A DNA stretch of 64,000 bases. Origin: Devosia chinhatensis. GTDB taxonomy: Bacteria > Pseudomonadota > Alphaproteobacteria > Rhizobiales > Devosiaceae. The first letter of the stretch is position 1; each line of letters starts with the position of its first letter. Positions 24,046 to 34,176 of this stretch are shown one piece after another. The notes below the pieces were generated by a model. It had not been told where the DNA came from, searched no databases, and saw only the letters and a program-made list of their open reading frames with translations. The stretch covers positions 1,302,001 through 1,366,000 of the forward strand of contig NZ_JZEY01000054.1 in the NCBI RefSeq assembly GCF_000969445.1, given 5' to 3'. Both the position numbers and the translations under genes were made by a program.

Positions 24046-26376
24046 TTACTTATGAATAGCCGCAGCAAGACGCGGCTCCTCCTTGTGGGACGACATTGCC
24101 GCAGAGGCGGCTTCGTCCTCGCTTGAATTGCTAGCAGGGGAATGCATCGGCAGCGTAAAGGTGACGCAGGCACCCACCCTGCCCTGCGGGTCGGGCTCGG
24201 CATCGATCAGTTCCACGATGCCGCCATGCTGTTCGATGATGCGCGCGACAATGGCAAGGCCTAGTCCGGTGCCCTTTTCGCGCGTGGTCATGTAAGGTTC
24301 GAGCAGCCGTTGGCGGTTCTCCTTGGGCCACCCCTTGCCATTGTCCGACACCGCGATGCGCGCGTGTTTTCCTTCGATATGGGCTTCGACGGTGATCGTA
24401 GGCTGCCAATCCTCGGACAAGGCCAGCCCCTCGAACGCCTCCACGGCATTTTTGATCAGATTTGTAAGGACTTGCGACACAAGTCTGGTGTCAAACCAGG
24501 CTTCGATGGCGTCTTCGGGGAGCAGCGTGACGATATTGACTTCTGGCAGGCGCACGCTTTCGAGGAACACGGCCTGCCGCACCGTATCACTGAGATCCGC
24601 GATTTCCGGGGCAGATTCAGGCATGCGCGCAAAGGAAGAAAACTCGTCCACCATGCGACCGATGTCGCCCACCTGACGGACAATCGTGTTGATGCATTTC
24701 TCGAATACTTCCCGGTCGTCCTCGAGCTTGTTTCCATAGCGCCGACGCAGACGCTCCGCAGACAGCTGAATGGGCGTCAGCGGGTTCTTGATCTCGTGGG
24801 CGATCCGGCGAGCGACGTCCGCCCACGCACTGGTGCGCTGCGCCGATTCCAGATCGGTAATGTCGTCGAACGTCAGTACATAGCCCTTGGACTCGGTGAT
24901 CGTGCCTTCGCGTGTCAGCTGTACCTGGTAGATTCGGCGGTCCGTTTCGTTGCCCAATTGGATCTGATCGCGAACCTGACCACGGCGCGCCGAGCGAGCC
25001 TTCTCCATCGTCGGGGCGATCTCGGGAAGGATGTCTTCCATTTTCTCGCCCATCAGCTCGATTTCGCTCTTGCCCAGCATGTCGCACGCGCGTGCATTGA
25101 CCAGGGTAACGGCTCCATAGGGATCAAGTCCGATGATCCCCGCCGAGACGCCCTCCACCACTGCCTCGGTAAATTGGCGCCTTTTCTCGTTGACCTCGTT
25201 GGCCTTCAATAGCTCCTCGCGCTGCGTCTTGAGTTGCTGCGTCATGCGGTTGAAGCCGTTGGACAGGTCACGAAGATCGCCCCTGCCCTCCTGCACCGGC
25301 ACCTGCACGTCGAGGTCGCCGCCGCTGACCCGGCGCGATGCGATCATCAGGTTTCGGATCGGATCCACGAAGCGGTTCGCCAGTGCGATCCCGATCCACA
25401 GAGCGGCCAGAAGCAAGACCACAGCCAGACCCACATACATGATCGTAAAGGTGATCTGAAACACAAGGCGGTTGGAGGCATACTGACGATATTCAGTGAT
25501 ATTCTCGTCAGTTAGCCGCATATATTGAAGTACTTCCGCATCGACCGGACGCACCACGAACAAATAGGTTTCCTCGTAGCCACGCAGCTTGACGATCGAT
25601 CCGATGAACTGCGTGGAACCGGGCGCGATCTGTGTCGGAATGCCCTCCACCACGCCCTCGGTAATGTCTGGAGGCGGCCTCGGATAATTGCTGCCGACCG
25701 AAATCTGCGCCCGCATGATTTCCGCACCCGACCGGTCGAGCAGTGACGTGTAGGGCAATGAACGGGTCACAGCCAGGGCCGTCAGCACGCGCTCGAACCG
25801 CTGCGGATCGCTCTCATAGGTGTTGCGGGCTTGTTCGAGTTCGGACGCGACCCAGATGATATCGTCCCGCAGGACCTGAGCGTGCTCGAGCATGTATGAC
25901 CGCGCCACAAGCCGCGAACTTTCGACCATGGACCGCGTCCGTTCGGAGAACCATTGGTCGAGACCCTGATTGAGCGCGATGGTCGCCACCACGGCCACCA
26001 GTGCCGCCGGCACTCCGGCCACCACTGCAAACATGGTCACCATGCGGACCTGCATGCCGGACCCTGGAACCCGGCGCATGCGGGCCTGAACCAGCAGCAT
26101 GGCCTCGGTGACCACCAGCGCGATCACGAGGAGGACCAAAAGCCCCGTAACGATCCAGATCACCGTCCAAATTCCGGGCGACGGCTCGATCCCGGTTGTT
26201 CCCGACAGGATCAGGAACGAGATCGTCGACATCAGCACAGACGCACACACCACCACGAAGCCGAGCACGCGCAGGGAGCGGTTCTGCTCCATTCCGAACC
26301 GGGGAATCCGCCACCTTGGCGCCTTCTGCGGACGTTCGGCGGTCTCATCCATTGGTGGGGTGACCACATCGGTCAT
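24046..26376 (-). CDS. ntrY: Membrane sensor histidine kinase NtrY
   Basis: About 776 residues. N-terminal membrane segments span roughly residues 28-125, followed by a periplasmic or linker region, another membrane segment near 310 (IMYVGLAVVLLLAALWIGI), a HAMP domain, PAS domain, HisKA with phosphoacceptor His in [15 protein letters not shown], and an ATPase domain (NLIKNAVEA, VSDNGKGWP, KGTGLGLAI). It phosphorylates NtrX. The ATG at 26376 (MTDVVTPP) is preferred over an upstream in-frame start at 26439 because the upstream residues are arginine-rich and unlike the family. Confidence 0.94.
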   Translation of the reverse strand: MTDVVTPPMDETAERPQKAPRWRIPRFGMEQNRSLRVLGFVVVCASVLMSTISFLILSGTTGIEPSPGIWTVIWIVTGLLVLLVIALVVTEAMLLVQARMRRVPGSGMQVRMVTMFAVVAGVPAALVAVVATIALNQGLDQWFSERTRSMVESSRLVARSYMLEHAQVLRDDIIWVASELEQARNTYESDPQRFERVLTALAVTRSLPYTSLLDRSGAEIMRAQISVGSNYPRPPPDITEGVVEGIPTQIAPGSTQFIGSIVKLRGYEETYLFVVRPVDAEVLQYMRLTDENITEYRQYASNRLVFQITFTIMYVGLAVVLLLAALWIGIALANRFVDPIRNLMIASRRVSGGDLDVQVPVQEGRGDLRDLSNGFNRMTQQLKTQREELLKANEVNEKRRQFTEAVVEGVSAGIIGLDPYGAVTLVNARACDMLGKSEIELMGEKMEDILPEIAPTMEKARSARRGQVRDQIQLGNETDRRIYQVQLTREGTITESKGYVLTFDDITDLESAQRTSAWADVARRIAHEIKNPLTPIQLSAERLRRRYGNKLEDDREVFEKCINTIVRQVGDIGRMVDEFSSFARMPESAPEIADLSDTVRQAVFLESVRLPEVNIVTLLPEDAIEAWFDTRLVSQVLTNLIKNAVEAFEGLALSEDWQPTITVEAHIEGKHARIAVSDNGKGWPKENRQRLLEPYMTTREKGTGLGLAIVARIIEQHGGIVELIDAEPDPQGRVGACVTFTLPMHSPASNSSEDEAASAAMSSHKEEPRLAAAIHK

Positions 26377-26538
26377 GAACTGGCTACATCTCCTGTTTGC
26401 CCGGCGCCATTGGCGGCGGCATCTGTCCCGTCGTGCCAAATGACCTAGGCCCGAGGTGAAGAGGAAGCCTGACCCAATTCGGCGGACCCTTCAAGAGAAT
26501 TGTTGCCAAAATGTGACACTGACGTGTCACGGGTTCTG

Positions 26539-27627
26539 TCAGGCCCCAGCTTTCCAGCCGGAACTAGGCTTTTTCAGCTTCATCACGAACCCGATGACCT
26601 CCGCTACCGCCTTGAAATGTTCATTGGGAATGGCTTCATCGACCTCGACGGAGGCGAACAGCGCACGGGCCAAGGGCGGATTTTCGACAATGGGCACATC
26701 ATTTTCCGTTGCCACTGCACGAATGCGCAGGGCCACCGCGTCGGCTCCCTTGGCGACACACTTGGGTGCAGCCATCGACTTGTCGTACTTCAGCGCAACG
26801 GCAAAGTGGGTCGGGTTCGTCACCACCACTGTGGCGTCAGGCACTGCTGACATCATTCGCTTTCTGGCACGATCCTGACGCAGCTGACGGATTCGACCCT
26901 TCACGTGCGGGTCACCCTCCATTTGCTTATATTCCTCGCGCGTCTCCTGGACTGTCATCATCTGGCGCTTCCACCATTTCTGGCGGACGTAGAAATAATC
27001 GGCGGCTGCAACAGCCGTAACGATCGCCAGGGTGGCTGCAAAGATCTTGATACCGATTTCCTGGAAATCGAGCAGGATGAAGAGTGGATCGGCTGTGACC
27101 ATCGTATCGAGCCGATCTCGCTCGGGCCAGCAGACGACCACAACGACGGTGCCCACCACCGCGATCTTGAACAGCCCCTTGGCGAAATTGACCAGGGCCT
27201 CGGTGGAGAAGAGGCGCTTCGCGCCCGAGAGGGGCGATATCTTGGAGAGTTTTGGTGTCACCGGCTCCGCGGACCAGACCGGCTTATGCTGGATCAGGTT
27301 GGCCACCACGCCACACACATAGAGAACCGAGAGCGGCGCAAGGACGACGACCAACATGGTCACCGCCAGGCCATTGAAAAAATCGGCAAAGCCGGAGCCT
27401 GTAAGGTCGAACTGGTCGGCATTCATGAGGGCAAGGCTCAAGGTCGCGCTGAGATGTGCGCTTGCCCACGGAGCCATGGCCGTGAAGACGATGGCCGATC
27501 CGAGCAGCATGAACCAGGTGGTCACCTCCTGGCTCTTGGCAACATCGCCCTTTTTGTGCGCGTCCTCGAGCTTTTTGTGGGAGGGGTCTTCTGTTTTGGA
27601 GTCCTTGTCAGGGGCTTCATCGGACAT
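26539..27627 (-). CDS. flhB: Flagellar export switch protein FlhB
   Basis: A 362-residue component of the flagellar type III export gate. Four membrane segments occupy residues about 35-215, and the cytoplasmic domain holds the self-cleavage motif NPTH (VVVTNPTHFAVALKYD, near residue 270), which controls the hook-to-filament substrate switch. The N-terminus EAPDKDSKTEDPSHKKLEDA is typical. It ends the operon flgB-flgC-fliE-fliQ-fliR-flhB, starting 3 bases after fliR. Confidence 0.97.
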   Translation of the reverse strand: MSDEAPDKDSKTEDPSHKKLEDAHKKGDVAKSQEVTTWFMLLGSAIVFTAMAPWASAHLSATLSLALMNADQFDLTGSGFADFFNGLAVTMLVVVLAPLSVLYVCGVVANLIQHKPVWSAEPVTPKLSKISPLSGAKRLFSTEALVNFAKGLFKIAVVGTVVVVVCWPERDRLDTMVTADPLFILLDFQEIGIKIFAATLAIVTAVAAADYFYVRQKWWKRQMMTVQETREEYKQMEGDPHVKGRIRQLRQDRARKRMMSAVPDATVVVTNPTHFAVALKYDKSMAAPKCVAKGADAVALRIRAVATENDVPIVENPPLARALFASVEVDEAIPNEHFKAVAEVIGFVMKLKKPSSGWKAGA

Positions 27628-27630
27628 CGA

Positions 27631-28398
27631 TCACCCCCTCCACATCGCGAGATGGTTCTCGAATGCCGTGAGATACCAACCCATCATCATTGTCAGCAAA
27701 ATGGCGAACAGCAGCAGGCCGACAATGATATTGGCGGGCATGAGCACGAAGTAGACCTGCAATTGCGGCATCAACCGCGCCAGGATGCCCGCGCCGAGAT
27801 TGAACACGAGACCGAACACGATGAACGGGGCCGACATCTGCACCCCAACGGTGAATGCGCCAGAAACCGTGCGCACGGCAAGCTGCATGGCATCCTCGAA
27901 CATCAGCGGGTCGGTCGGCGAAAACACCATGTAGCTGTCGTAGATCGCCGCCAGCGCCATGTGATGAAGGTCGGTCGCAAAGATCAGCGTGACGCCCAAA
28001 AACGAAAGAAAGCTGGCAAAAACCGCACTTTGCATGCCGCTCATCGTCGGGTCGGCGGCGAGCGCGCCGGAAAGACCCGTCTGGAAAGCCACGATGGCAC
28101 CGGCAACCTGGGTCGCCATCACGGTAATGCGGATAATGGCGCCGATGATAAGCCCGACCGCCAGCTCATGCGCCAGAAGACCCACACTGCCCCCCAGGTC
28201 TGCCGGCATCGCGGGCAGCACTTCTGACAGCAGCGGGAACAGCACCAGGGTAAAGGCGAGCGCAAAGCTGAGCCGCATCCGGACCGGTATCATCTGCTCG
28301 CCCAATGCGGGCATGAGCATCATCATCGCCCCGATGCGGGCAAAGAGAATAATGTAGGTAAAAGCCGTGGCTGGGAGCCAGTCGAGGCTGATCGTCAC
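27631..28398 (-). CDS. fliR: Flagellar export gate protein FliR
   Basis: A 255-residue polytopic membrane protein of the export gate, which assembles with FliP and FliQ into a helical pore. Hydrophobic segments cover most of the chain; characteristic stretches are FARIGAMMMLMPALGEQMIP and the C-terminal LMPQLQVYFVLMPANI. It begins 1 base after the fliQ stop and is followed by flhB 3 bases on, so expression is coupled. Confidence 0.96.
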   Translation of the reverse strand: MTISLDWLPATAFTYIILFARIGAMMMLMPALGEQMIPVRMRLSFALAFTLVLFPLLSEVLPAMPADLGGSVGLLAHELAVGLIIGAIIRITVMATQVAGAIVAFQTGLSGALAADPTMSGMQSAVFASFLSFLGVTLIFATDLHHMALAAIYDSYMVFSPTDPLMFEDAMQLAVRTVSGAFTVGVQMSAPFIVFGLVFNLGAGILARLMPQLQVYFVLMPANIIVGLLLFAILLTMMMGWYLTAFENHLAMWRG

Positions 28399-28399
28399 C

Positions 28400-28666
28400 T
28401 CAGAAGCCCACGATGATCATGTCCACGACGCGATCCATATAGGCGGACATGGTAGCGCCCAAAAAAGGAAGCGCAATCAGCATCGTGATGAAAATGGCGA
28501 TGATCTTGGGCACGAAGACCAAGGTCATTTCCTGAATTTGGGTCAGGGCCTGGAACAGCGCGATCACGACGCCGACGATAAGCCCGACCAGCATCATCGG
28601 CATGGATACGATGAGCAGGGTCCAGATGCCCTGGGTGGCAATATCGAGGACTTCCGCGCCGGTCAT
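28400..28666 (-). CDS. fliQ: Flagellar export gate protein FliQ
   Basis: An 88-residue protein with two membrane segments (IWTLLIVSMPMMLVGLIVGV near residue 13, KIIAIFITMLIALPFLGATM near 52), separated by the conserved ALTQIQEMTLVFVPK loop. Four copies complete the FliPQR export pore. Length is standard. A 102-base spacer with no supported gene separates it from fliE. Confidence 0.96.
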   Translation of the reverse strand: MTGAEVLDIATQGIWTLLIVSMPMMLVGLIVGVVIALFQALTQIQEMTLVFVPKIIAIFITMLIALPFLGATMSAYMDRVVDMIIVGF

Positions 28667-28768
28667 AACGGGCTTTCCAGTGGAATCACGAAACCAGACT
28701 ATACCCCCGACGGCTGGGGTGCATCGCGGTCACGGGCAAGTTTGCGATCCATCCACGACAAGTTGCCG

Positions 28769-29098
28769 TCAGATCGGCATACGCATGATTTCTTCATAGG
28801 CGGAGATCACGCGATCGCGGATCGTCACCATGCTTTCGATAGCCATTTCGGTTTCCGACAATGCGGTGACCATGTCCACGACATTGGCCTTGCCGTTGAC
28901 CATGTCCATGGCCATCTGGTCCGAAGTCTTGCCCTGCTCGACGACGCCCTGCACATTCTGCGCCAGGATGTCGGCGAAATTGGCGCCCTCGCTGGCTTTG
29001 GCGGTCAGGTCGGTACTTGGGCGCGCCGCCTGGTTGATCAGCCGGCTCGCATTGCCGTAGGCGGCTGTAGCTGCGTTGAACGGTGTAGAAATTGCCAT
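28769..29098 (-). CDS. fliE: Flagellar MS ring-rod junction protein FliE
   Basis: A 109-residue protein that connects the MS ring to the proximal rod and is exported through the gate. The conserved C-terminal part is clear: GKANVVDMVTALSETEMAIE followed by MVTIRDRVISAYEEIMRMPI. The N-terminus is variable as in the family. It lies 23 bases downstream of flgC in the basal-body operon. Confidence 0.94.
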   Translation of the reverse strand: MAISTPFNAATAAYGNASRLINQAARPSTDLTAKASEGANFADILAQNVQGVVEQGKTSDQMAMDMVNGKANVVDMVTALSETEMAIESMVTIRDRVISAYEEIMRMPI

Positions 29099-29121
29099 CT
29101 CGGTATGCCCCTATGTTGCCG

Positions 29122-29532
29122 TCAGCCGCGCAAGATATCGAGCGTGCGCCCGAGCATCTGGCGGGTCACGGTGACGACGTTGAGATTGGCCTCGTAGCTG
29201 CGCTGGGCTTCGCGCATGTCCACGGTTTCGATCAATGTGTTTACGTTCGGATACTGCACATAGCCGGTTGCATCGGCTGCGGGGTGGCCAGGCTCGTATC
29301 GCGATGTGAAGTCGCTCATGTCGTAGGCCATTCGCCCCACCTCGACCACGCGGCCGCCGACCTCGTTGTCGAACACAGTCTGAAAGGTAGGAATGCGACG
29401 GCGATATGGCTCGTCGCCAGGAGCCTTGCCTGCAGAATCGGCATTGGCGATGTTTTCGGCGATGACGCGCATACGCGCCGTCTGGGCCTGAAGGCCTGTT
29501 GCCGCAATCCGAAGGGAGGAATTGAAATCCAT
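29122..29532 (-). CDS. flgC: Flagellar proximal rod protein FlgC
   Basis: A 136-residue rod protein. The N-terminal helix SLRIAATGLQAQTARMRVIA with ENIANAD and the C-terminal MREAQRSYEANLNVV are the conserved coiled-coil ends of rod and hook proteins. A central VNTLIETVDM is typical of FlgC. It starts 11 bases after the flgB stop. Confidence 0.96.
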   Translation of the reverse strand: MDFNSSLRIAATGLQAQTARMRVIAENIANADSAGKAPGDEPYRRRIPTFQTVFDNEVGGRVVEVGRMAYDMSDFTSRYEPGHPAADATGYVQYPNVNTLIETVDMREAQRSYEANLNVVTVTRQMLGRTLDILRG

Positions 29533-29543
29533 GACCGGCCTCC

Positions 29544-29945
29544 TCAGGCGTTCTTGCCGAGCGCGACGCGCAGGATACGAACTGACTTCTGGTAAAGACT
29601 GGTGGCGGCCTGGTAGTCCATCATGTTGGTGGTGACCTTCATCATCTCTTCTTCGAGCGTGATGCCGTTGCCTTCCGGCGTAATCTCGAAATTGGCCATG
29701 CGCTGGGCATCGAAGCCACCGACGCCTGACGAGACCGAAAAATGCATCGGCTGGGTCGCCGAGGTGGACAGCGATGCCGAACTGAAGGCGCTCATTGTCC
29801 CGGAATCGAACTGCTTGAGGTCGCGGCCGCGATAACCGGGGGTCTCGGCATTGGCGACATTTTCAGCAAGCAAGCCTTGCCGGGTCTGATGCCAGCGCAT
29901 TTTATCGGTCAGCGCCGAAAAAACCGGCATGTCCATGAGGCCCAT
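29544..29945 (-). CDS. flgB: Flagellar proximal rod protein FlgB
   Basis: A rod protein of 133 residues from the ATG at 29945, chosen because GGGGAG lies about 8 bases upstream; an in-frame start at 29978 is possible. The conserved N-terminal LLAENVANAETPGYRGRDL and C-terminal MDYQAATSLYQKSVRILRVA are present. It is the first gene of the operon running to flhB. The 230-base region to the divergent fliO contains no other gene I can support and should hold promoters for both directions. Confidence 0.95.
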   Translation of the reverse strand: MGLMDMPVFSALTDKMRWHQTRQGLLAENVANAETPGYRGRDLKQFDSGTMSAFSSASLSTSATQPMHFSVSSGVGGFDAQRMANFEITPEGNGITLEEEMMKVTTNMMDYQAATSLYQKSVRILRVALGKNA

Positions 29946-30175
29946 CGGCCGCGCTCCCCAAACCATCCAGATAGGCAAATCTTGCCGATTGATGGTTAAT
30001 CAAGCGTTAACGAAGCCCTGTCATGCACTGCACTGGCCTCGCAATCTGCACAATTGCTGCGATAAGTAGGCAGGAAATGCCGGTGGCGGATTCGTCTTCG
30101 GCGCGCCGGCTGTCTGTCGGCTAGAATCGGATACAAGCGTCCAAAAGACTTTGGACGCGGTTTGGAGCTCGGGCC

Positions 30176-30820
30176 TTGCAATTCATTTCCAGCCTCTTCG
30201 GCGGCAGCGGCAACACTGTCCTGACAATGCTCTTCGCCCTCGGCGCGGTGATCGTCCTGATTGTTCTCGCCGTCTGGCTGCTCAAGGTCCTGTCCAAGGT
30301 GTCGGGAAACAGCGTGCGGGGGCGAAATCGCCGCCTGGCCGTCATCGACACTCTGGTGATCGACCAGAAGCGGCAATTGATGATTGTACGGCGTGACAAT
30401 GTCGAACATCTCATTCTCACGGGCGGCGCACACGATGTCGTTGTCGAGACGGGTATTCCCGTCGAGGAAACTGTCGCCCCTGCTGGCCGTCGTCCCGTTC
30501 AACAGCCCATGGCGCGCCGCAGCGGCCCCACGACGCCTCCACCCGTTGTCGATACCGTCCGCCCCAATGCCCCTGCGCCAAGGCGCGAGCCGGAAACGCT
30601 GCTGGATCAGCTTCAGCAATCTGGCCATGCCGGCGATCGCAAGACGCGGGTGTCGCTGCGCCAGACCGGCCTGCTGCGGCCACTGGGCCCTGAAACAGGG
30701 CAAAACCCAGACATAAGAAGCGTAGTCGCGACCGACTCAGCTAAACAGGGCGAGAGAAGCGGGACCAGCGAAGGCGCGGCGCTTGAGCACGACGGCAGCA
30801 ACGAAGCCAATAGAGGCTGA
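30176..30820 (+). CDS. fliO: FliO-like flagellar export assembly protein
   Basis: A 214-residue protein that probably starts at TTG 30176. It has one membrane segment (TMLFALGAVIVLIVLAVWLL, near residues 17-36) followed by a small soluble domain (RLAVIDTLVIDQKRQLMIV, HLILTGGAHDVVVE) as in FliO, which helps FliP assemble. The C-terminal 110 residues are Pro/Arg-rich and probably disordered. It is immediately upstream of fliP and overlaps it, which supports the assignment, since FliO is poorly conserved. Confidence 0.83.
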   Translation: MQFISSLFGGSGNTVLTMLFALGAVIVLIVLAVWLLKVLSKVSGNSVRGRNRRLAVIDTLVIDQKRQLMIVRRDNVEHLILTGGAHDVVVETGIPVEETVAPAGRRPVQQPMARRSGPTTPPPVVDTVRPNAPAPRREPETLLDQLQQSGHAGDRKTRVSLRQTGLLRPLGPETGQNPDIRSVVATDSAKQGERSGTSEGAALEHDGSNEANRG

Positions 30821-31574
30821 ACCAGCCCCCGGGCGCCCTTGGCGCCTGGTTCTACCGTGCGTATTGGCCGGTCTCTTGGTCTTTGCCTTCTCGGTTGGCG
30901 TGAGCGCCCAGGACCTCAGCATCGACTTCGGCGACGAAACGACCCTGACGGAAAGGGCGATCCAGCTCATCGGGCTGATCACCCTTCTGTCTCTGGCGCC
31001 CTCCATCCTGGTGATGGTCACCAGCTTCACCCGCATCGTGGTCGTCCTGTCGCTGCTGCGCACGGCGATCGGCCTGCAGACGGCGCCGCCGAATTCGGTG
31101 ATGATCTCGCTCGCGCTGTTTCTCACTCTGTTCATCATGCAGCCCGTGCTCCAGCAGAGCTACGACCAAGGCATTGCTCCGCTCATGGCCGGCCAGATCG
31201 AGATCGGAGAGGCCTTCGAAGCGGGCGCGGCACCGATCCATGAATTCATGCGCGCCAATGTGCGTGACAAGGATCTCGAGCTCTTTTTCGACCTGACAAA
31301 TGCCGAGCCGCCCGAGGTGCCCGAGGCCATCCCGCTGCAATTGCTCGTGCCAGCCTTCATGATCTCGGAATTGCGGCGCGCTTTCGAAATCGGCTTCCTG
31401 CTTTTCCTGCCCTTCGTCGTCATCGACATGGTCGTGGCATCGGTGTTGATGAGCATGGGCATGATGATGCTGCCCCCCGTGGTCATCTCCCTGCCGTTCA
31501 AGCTCATTTTCTTTGTGCTGGTAGACGGCTGGTACCTGGTCGCAGGCTCGCTGGTCCGCAGCTTTACCGGGTAG
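30783..31574 (+). CDS. fliP: Flagellar export gate protein FliP
   Basis: The pore-forming export protein, 263 residues from a TTG start at 30783. An N-terminal cleavable signal (LVLPCVLAGLLVFAFSVGVS, then AQ) is characteristic of FliP. Family segments include MVTSFTRIVVVLSLLRTAIG, the periplasmic region with RDKDLELFFDL, and GMMMLPPVVISLPFKLIFFV at the C-terminus. It overlaps fliO by 38 bases; a later start would lose part of the signal peptide. Confidence 0.95.
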   Translation: MSTTAATKPIEAEPAPGRPWRLVLPCVLAGLLVFAFSVGVSAQDLSIDFGDETTLTERAIQLIGLITLLSLAPSILVMVTSFTRIVVVLSLLRTAIGLQTAPPNSVMISLALFLTLFIMQPVLQQSYDQGIAPLMAGQIEIGEAFEAGAAPIHEFMRANVRDKDLELFFDLTNAEPPEVPEAIPLQLLVPAFMISELRRAFEIGFLLFLPFVVIDMVVASVLMSMGMMMLPPVVISLPFKLIFFVLVDGWYLVAGSLVRSFTG

Positions 31575-31594
31575 CAAGCCAGGCCCCCCTACCT

Positions 31595-33043
31595 TCACCC
31601 ACCGCGCCGGCTATGCTTGACGATCTCGATGCTGTGCGTCCGGATCTTCTTGCGCAGGGTGTTGCGATTGAGCCCGAGCAGGTCCGCGGCCTTGATCTGG
31701 TTGCCGCCGCAGGCATTGAGCGCCATGGCGATCAATGGCGCTTCCACCTTGTCGATAACCCGCTGATAAAGGCCGGCCGGTGGCAGGTTCGGCTCGTATT
31801 CGCGCAGGATCTGGCCGACATGTGTCTCCACGGCCATGGAAATGTCCACCGGGCCCGAGCCACCCGACACGCTCGGACGATCGCTGATATTGAGCTCGTT
31901 CTGGACGATTTCGGGTGAAATCTGCTCGTCCGCATAAAGCGCCGACAAGCGCCGGACGAGATTCTCCAGTTCGCGGATGTTGCCGGGCCAGGAATAGTTC
32001 TGCATCAGGCGGATGGCATCGGACGAAATGGTCTTCGGTGCTTCACCCTCGCGTTGCGCCAGCCTGAGGAAGTGCTGCGTCAGATCGGGAATATCGTCGA
32101 CCCGTTCCCGCAGCGGCGGCAGTCGGATCGGCACAACGTTAAGGCGGTAGTACAGGTCCTCGCGGAACAGACCCTGCCGGATCATCTGGCTGAGGTCGCG
32201 ATGGGTGGCGGCGACGATGCGCACATTGGTCTTGATGGCACTGCGCCCCCCGACCATGGTGTACTCGCCTTCCTGCAAAACGCGCAGCAATCGTGTCTGT
32301 GCATCCATCGGCATGTCGCCGATCTCGTCCAGAAACAGCGTGCCGCCTTCCGCCTGCTCGAACCGACCCGATGAGCGCGTATTGGCGCCGGTGAAGGCAC
32401 CCTTTTCGTGCCCGAACAATTCTGCTTCGATGAGGTCGCGTGGAATGGCGGCCATGTTGATGGCAACAAATGGGCCGTTGCGGCGCTTGCCGAAGTCATG
32501 CAGAGCCCGCGCGACCAGCTCCTTGCCCGTGCCGCTCTCGCCGGTGATCATGACGGTGAGGTCCGTCTGCATCAGCCGGGCCAAGGCGCGATAGATGTCC
32601 TGCATGGCGGTCGACCGGCCGACCAGCGGCATCGTCTCGCCGGCCTCCTCTGCCTTTCGTTCGGCTGCGCTGGGCTTCTTGGCGTCGGCCAGCGCGCGCG
32701 CCACGACCGAAAGCACTTCGGTGATGTCGAATGGCTTCGGCAGATACTCGTATGCCCCTACTTCCGAGGCGCGAATGGCCGTCATGAATGTGTTCTGCGC
32801 ACTCATCACGATCATGGGCAGGTCAGGCCGCAGCTTCTTGATCTTGGGCATAACCTCGAAGGCATTGCCGTCAGGCATGGCGACGTCGGTGATGAGAATA
32901 TCCCCCTCCCCGCGGCTGACCCAATTCCACATGGTCGATATGTTGCCGGTCGGGCGCACCTCATATCCGGCCCGCGTCAGGGCCTGGTTGAGCACCATGC
33001 GGATGGCGGCATCGTCATCGGCGAGCAGAACGACATGGCTCAT
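31595..33043 (-). CDS. ntrC: Nitrogen assimilation response regulator NtrC
   Basis: A 482-residue sigma-54 activator. The receiver domain has [10 protein letters not shown] and phosphoacceptor Asp in [11 protein letters not shown]; the AAA+ domain has Walker A GESGTGKE, the intact sigma-54 contact loop EKGAFTGA and Walker [13 protein letters not shown]; the C-terminal helix-turn-helix is [17 protein letters not shown]. It activates glnA and other nitrogen genes when phosphorylated by NtrB. The start overlaps the ntrB stop by 4 bases. It is separated from ntrYX by the flagellar genes. Confidence 0.97.
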   Translation of the reverse strand: MSHVVLLADDDAAIRMVLNQALTRAGYEVRPTGNISTMWNWVSRGEGDILITDVAMPDGNAFEVMPKIKKLRPDLPMIVMSAQNTFMTAIRASEVGAYEYLPKPFDITEVLSVVARALADAKKPSAAERKAEEAGETMPLVGRSTAMQDIYRALARLMQTDLTVMITGESGTGKELVARALHDFGKRRNGPFVAINMAAIPRDLIEAELFGHEKGAFTGANTRSSGRFEQAEGGTLFLDEIGDMPMDAQTRLLRVLQEGEYTMVGGRSAIKTNVRIVAATHRDLSQMIRQGLFREDLYYRLNVVPIRLPPLRERVDDIPDLTQHFLRLAQREGEAPKTISSDAIRLMQNYSWPGNIRELENLVRRLSALYADEQISPEIVQNELNISDRPSVSGGSGPVDISMAVETHVGQILREYEPNLPPAGLYQRVIDKVEAPLIAMALNACGGNQIKAADLLGLNRNTLRKKIRTHSIEIVKHSRRGG

Positions 33044-34176
33044 GGGTTCGAACCCTCTTCGGCTTCGGCTTTAATTTCAAAGGGTCCACTGGCAACCGGC
33101 AGCAGGATGCGGAAGCGGGTTCGGCCTGGACGACTATCGCAGTCGATCACCCCACCATGGTCACCGACGATCTTGGCAACCAGCGCCAGTCCGAGGCCCG
33201 AGCCATTGGTCTTGGTGGTCACGAACGGATCGAACAGGAACGGCAGGATATCCTGCGGCACGCCCGGTCCATTGTCCTCGATGAGGATTTCGAGCGGTAG
33301 CGAGATGCGTTCGGCGACGCCAGCCACGCTGATGCGAATACCCGGTCGAAACGCGGTCGAAATCCGGATTTCGGGCTTCTGTGTCCGTTCGAGCGCTTCA
33401 GACGCATTCTTGATGAGATTGAGAAAAATCTGGATGAGCTGATCCCGATTGCCGAAAACCGGCGGCAGCGAGGGATCATATTCTTCCGAGAACGTGATGC
33501 CGCGCGCAACGCCATTGCGGGCCAGCAGCTTCACCCGATCGAGCACCACGTGGATATTGATCGGCTCGCGCTCCAGCGGACGCTCATCTCCGAACACTTC
33601 CACCCGGTCGATCAGCCCGACGATCCGGTCGGTTTCCTCCCGGATCAGCCGGGCCAGCGGCACTTCTTCGGATGGAACCGACTGCTCGAGAAGCTGTGCC
33701 GCCCCACGGATGCCTGACAAAGGGTTTTTGATTTCGTGGGCCAGCATCGAGGCAAGCCCAGTGACCGATCGCGCCGCTCCGCGCGATACCATCTGGCGGT
33801 CGATCTTGTCCGCCATGGTCCGCTCCTGGATCAGCACCGCCACCCGTCCGTCATTGTCAGAAATAGGGCTGGCAAAGACGTCGGCGATCCGCTCGTCACC
33901 GAAGCGCGAAGACCCGACCCGAACCCGGTATTCCGTCATCGGCGCCCGGCGCATGCTCACCGTTTCGACTAGGGAGATGATCGGCGAACCGAAGGCGATG
34001 AGGTCATCCAGGTTTTGCCGTGTGAGAACGCTGAGCGAAGCACCAAAGAAAGCTTCGGCTGCGTAGTTCACGAAAAGGATGCCCCGCTTCTCGTCGAGTA
34101 CCAGGATCGGTTGCGGCAGCGCCTGCAGGACCGCGCGTGCCGGCACGGAATCGACGTCGAGACTGGGGGCGGTCAT
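33040..34176 (-). CDS. ntrB: Nitrogen sensor histidine kinase/phosphatase NtrB
   Basis: A 378-residue cytoplasmic kinase with an N-terminal PAS domain ([20 protein letters not shown]), HisKA with phosphoacceptor His in [20 protein letters not shown], and ATPase domain ([25 protein letters not shown]). It modifies NtrC under control of PII protein. The ATG at 34176 overlaps the dusB stop (ATGA); an alternative upstream start at 34191 would lie within dusB. No membrane segment is present. Confidence 0.96.
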   Translation of the reverse strand: MTAPSLDVDSVPARAVLQALPQPILVLDEKRGILFVNYAAEAFFGASLSVLTRQNLDDLIAFGSPIISLVETVSMRRAPMTEYRVRVGSSRFGDERIADVFASPISDNDGRVAVLIQERTMADKIDRQMVSRGAARSVTGLASMLAHEIKNPLSGIRGAAQLLEQSVPSEEVPLARLIREETDRIVGLIDRVEVFGDERPLEREPINIHVVLDRVKLLARNGVARGITFSEEYDPSLPPVFGNRDQLIQIFLNLIKNASEALERTQKPEIRISTAFRPGIRISVAGVAERISLPLEILIEDNGPGVPQDILPFLFDPFVTTKTNGSGLGLALVAKIVGDHGGVIDCDSRPGRTRFRILLPVASGPFEIKAEAEEGSNP

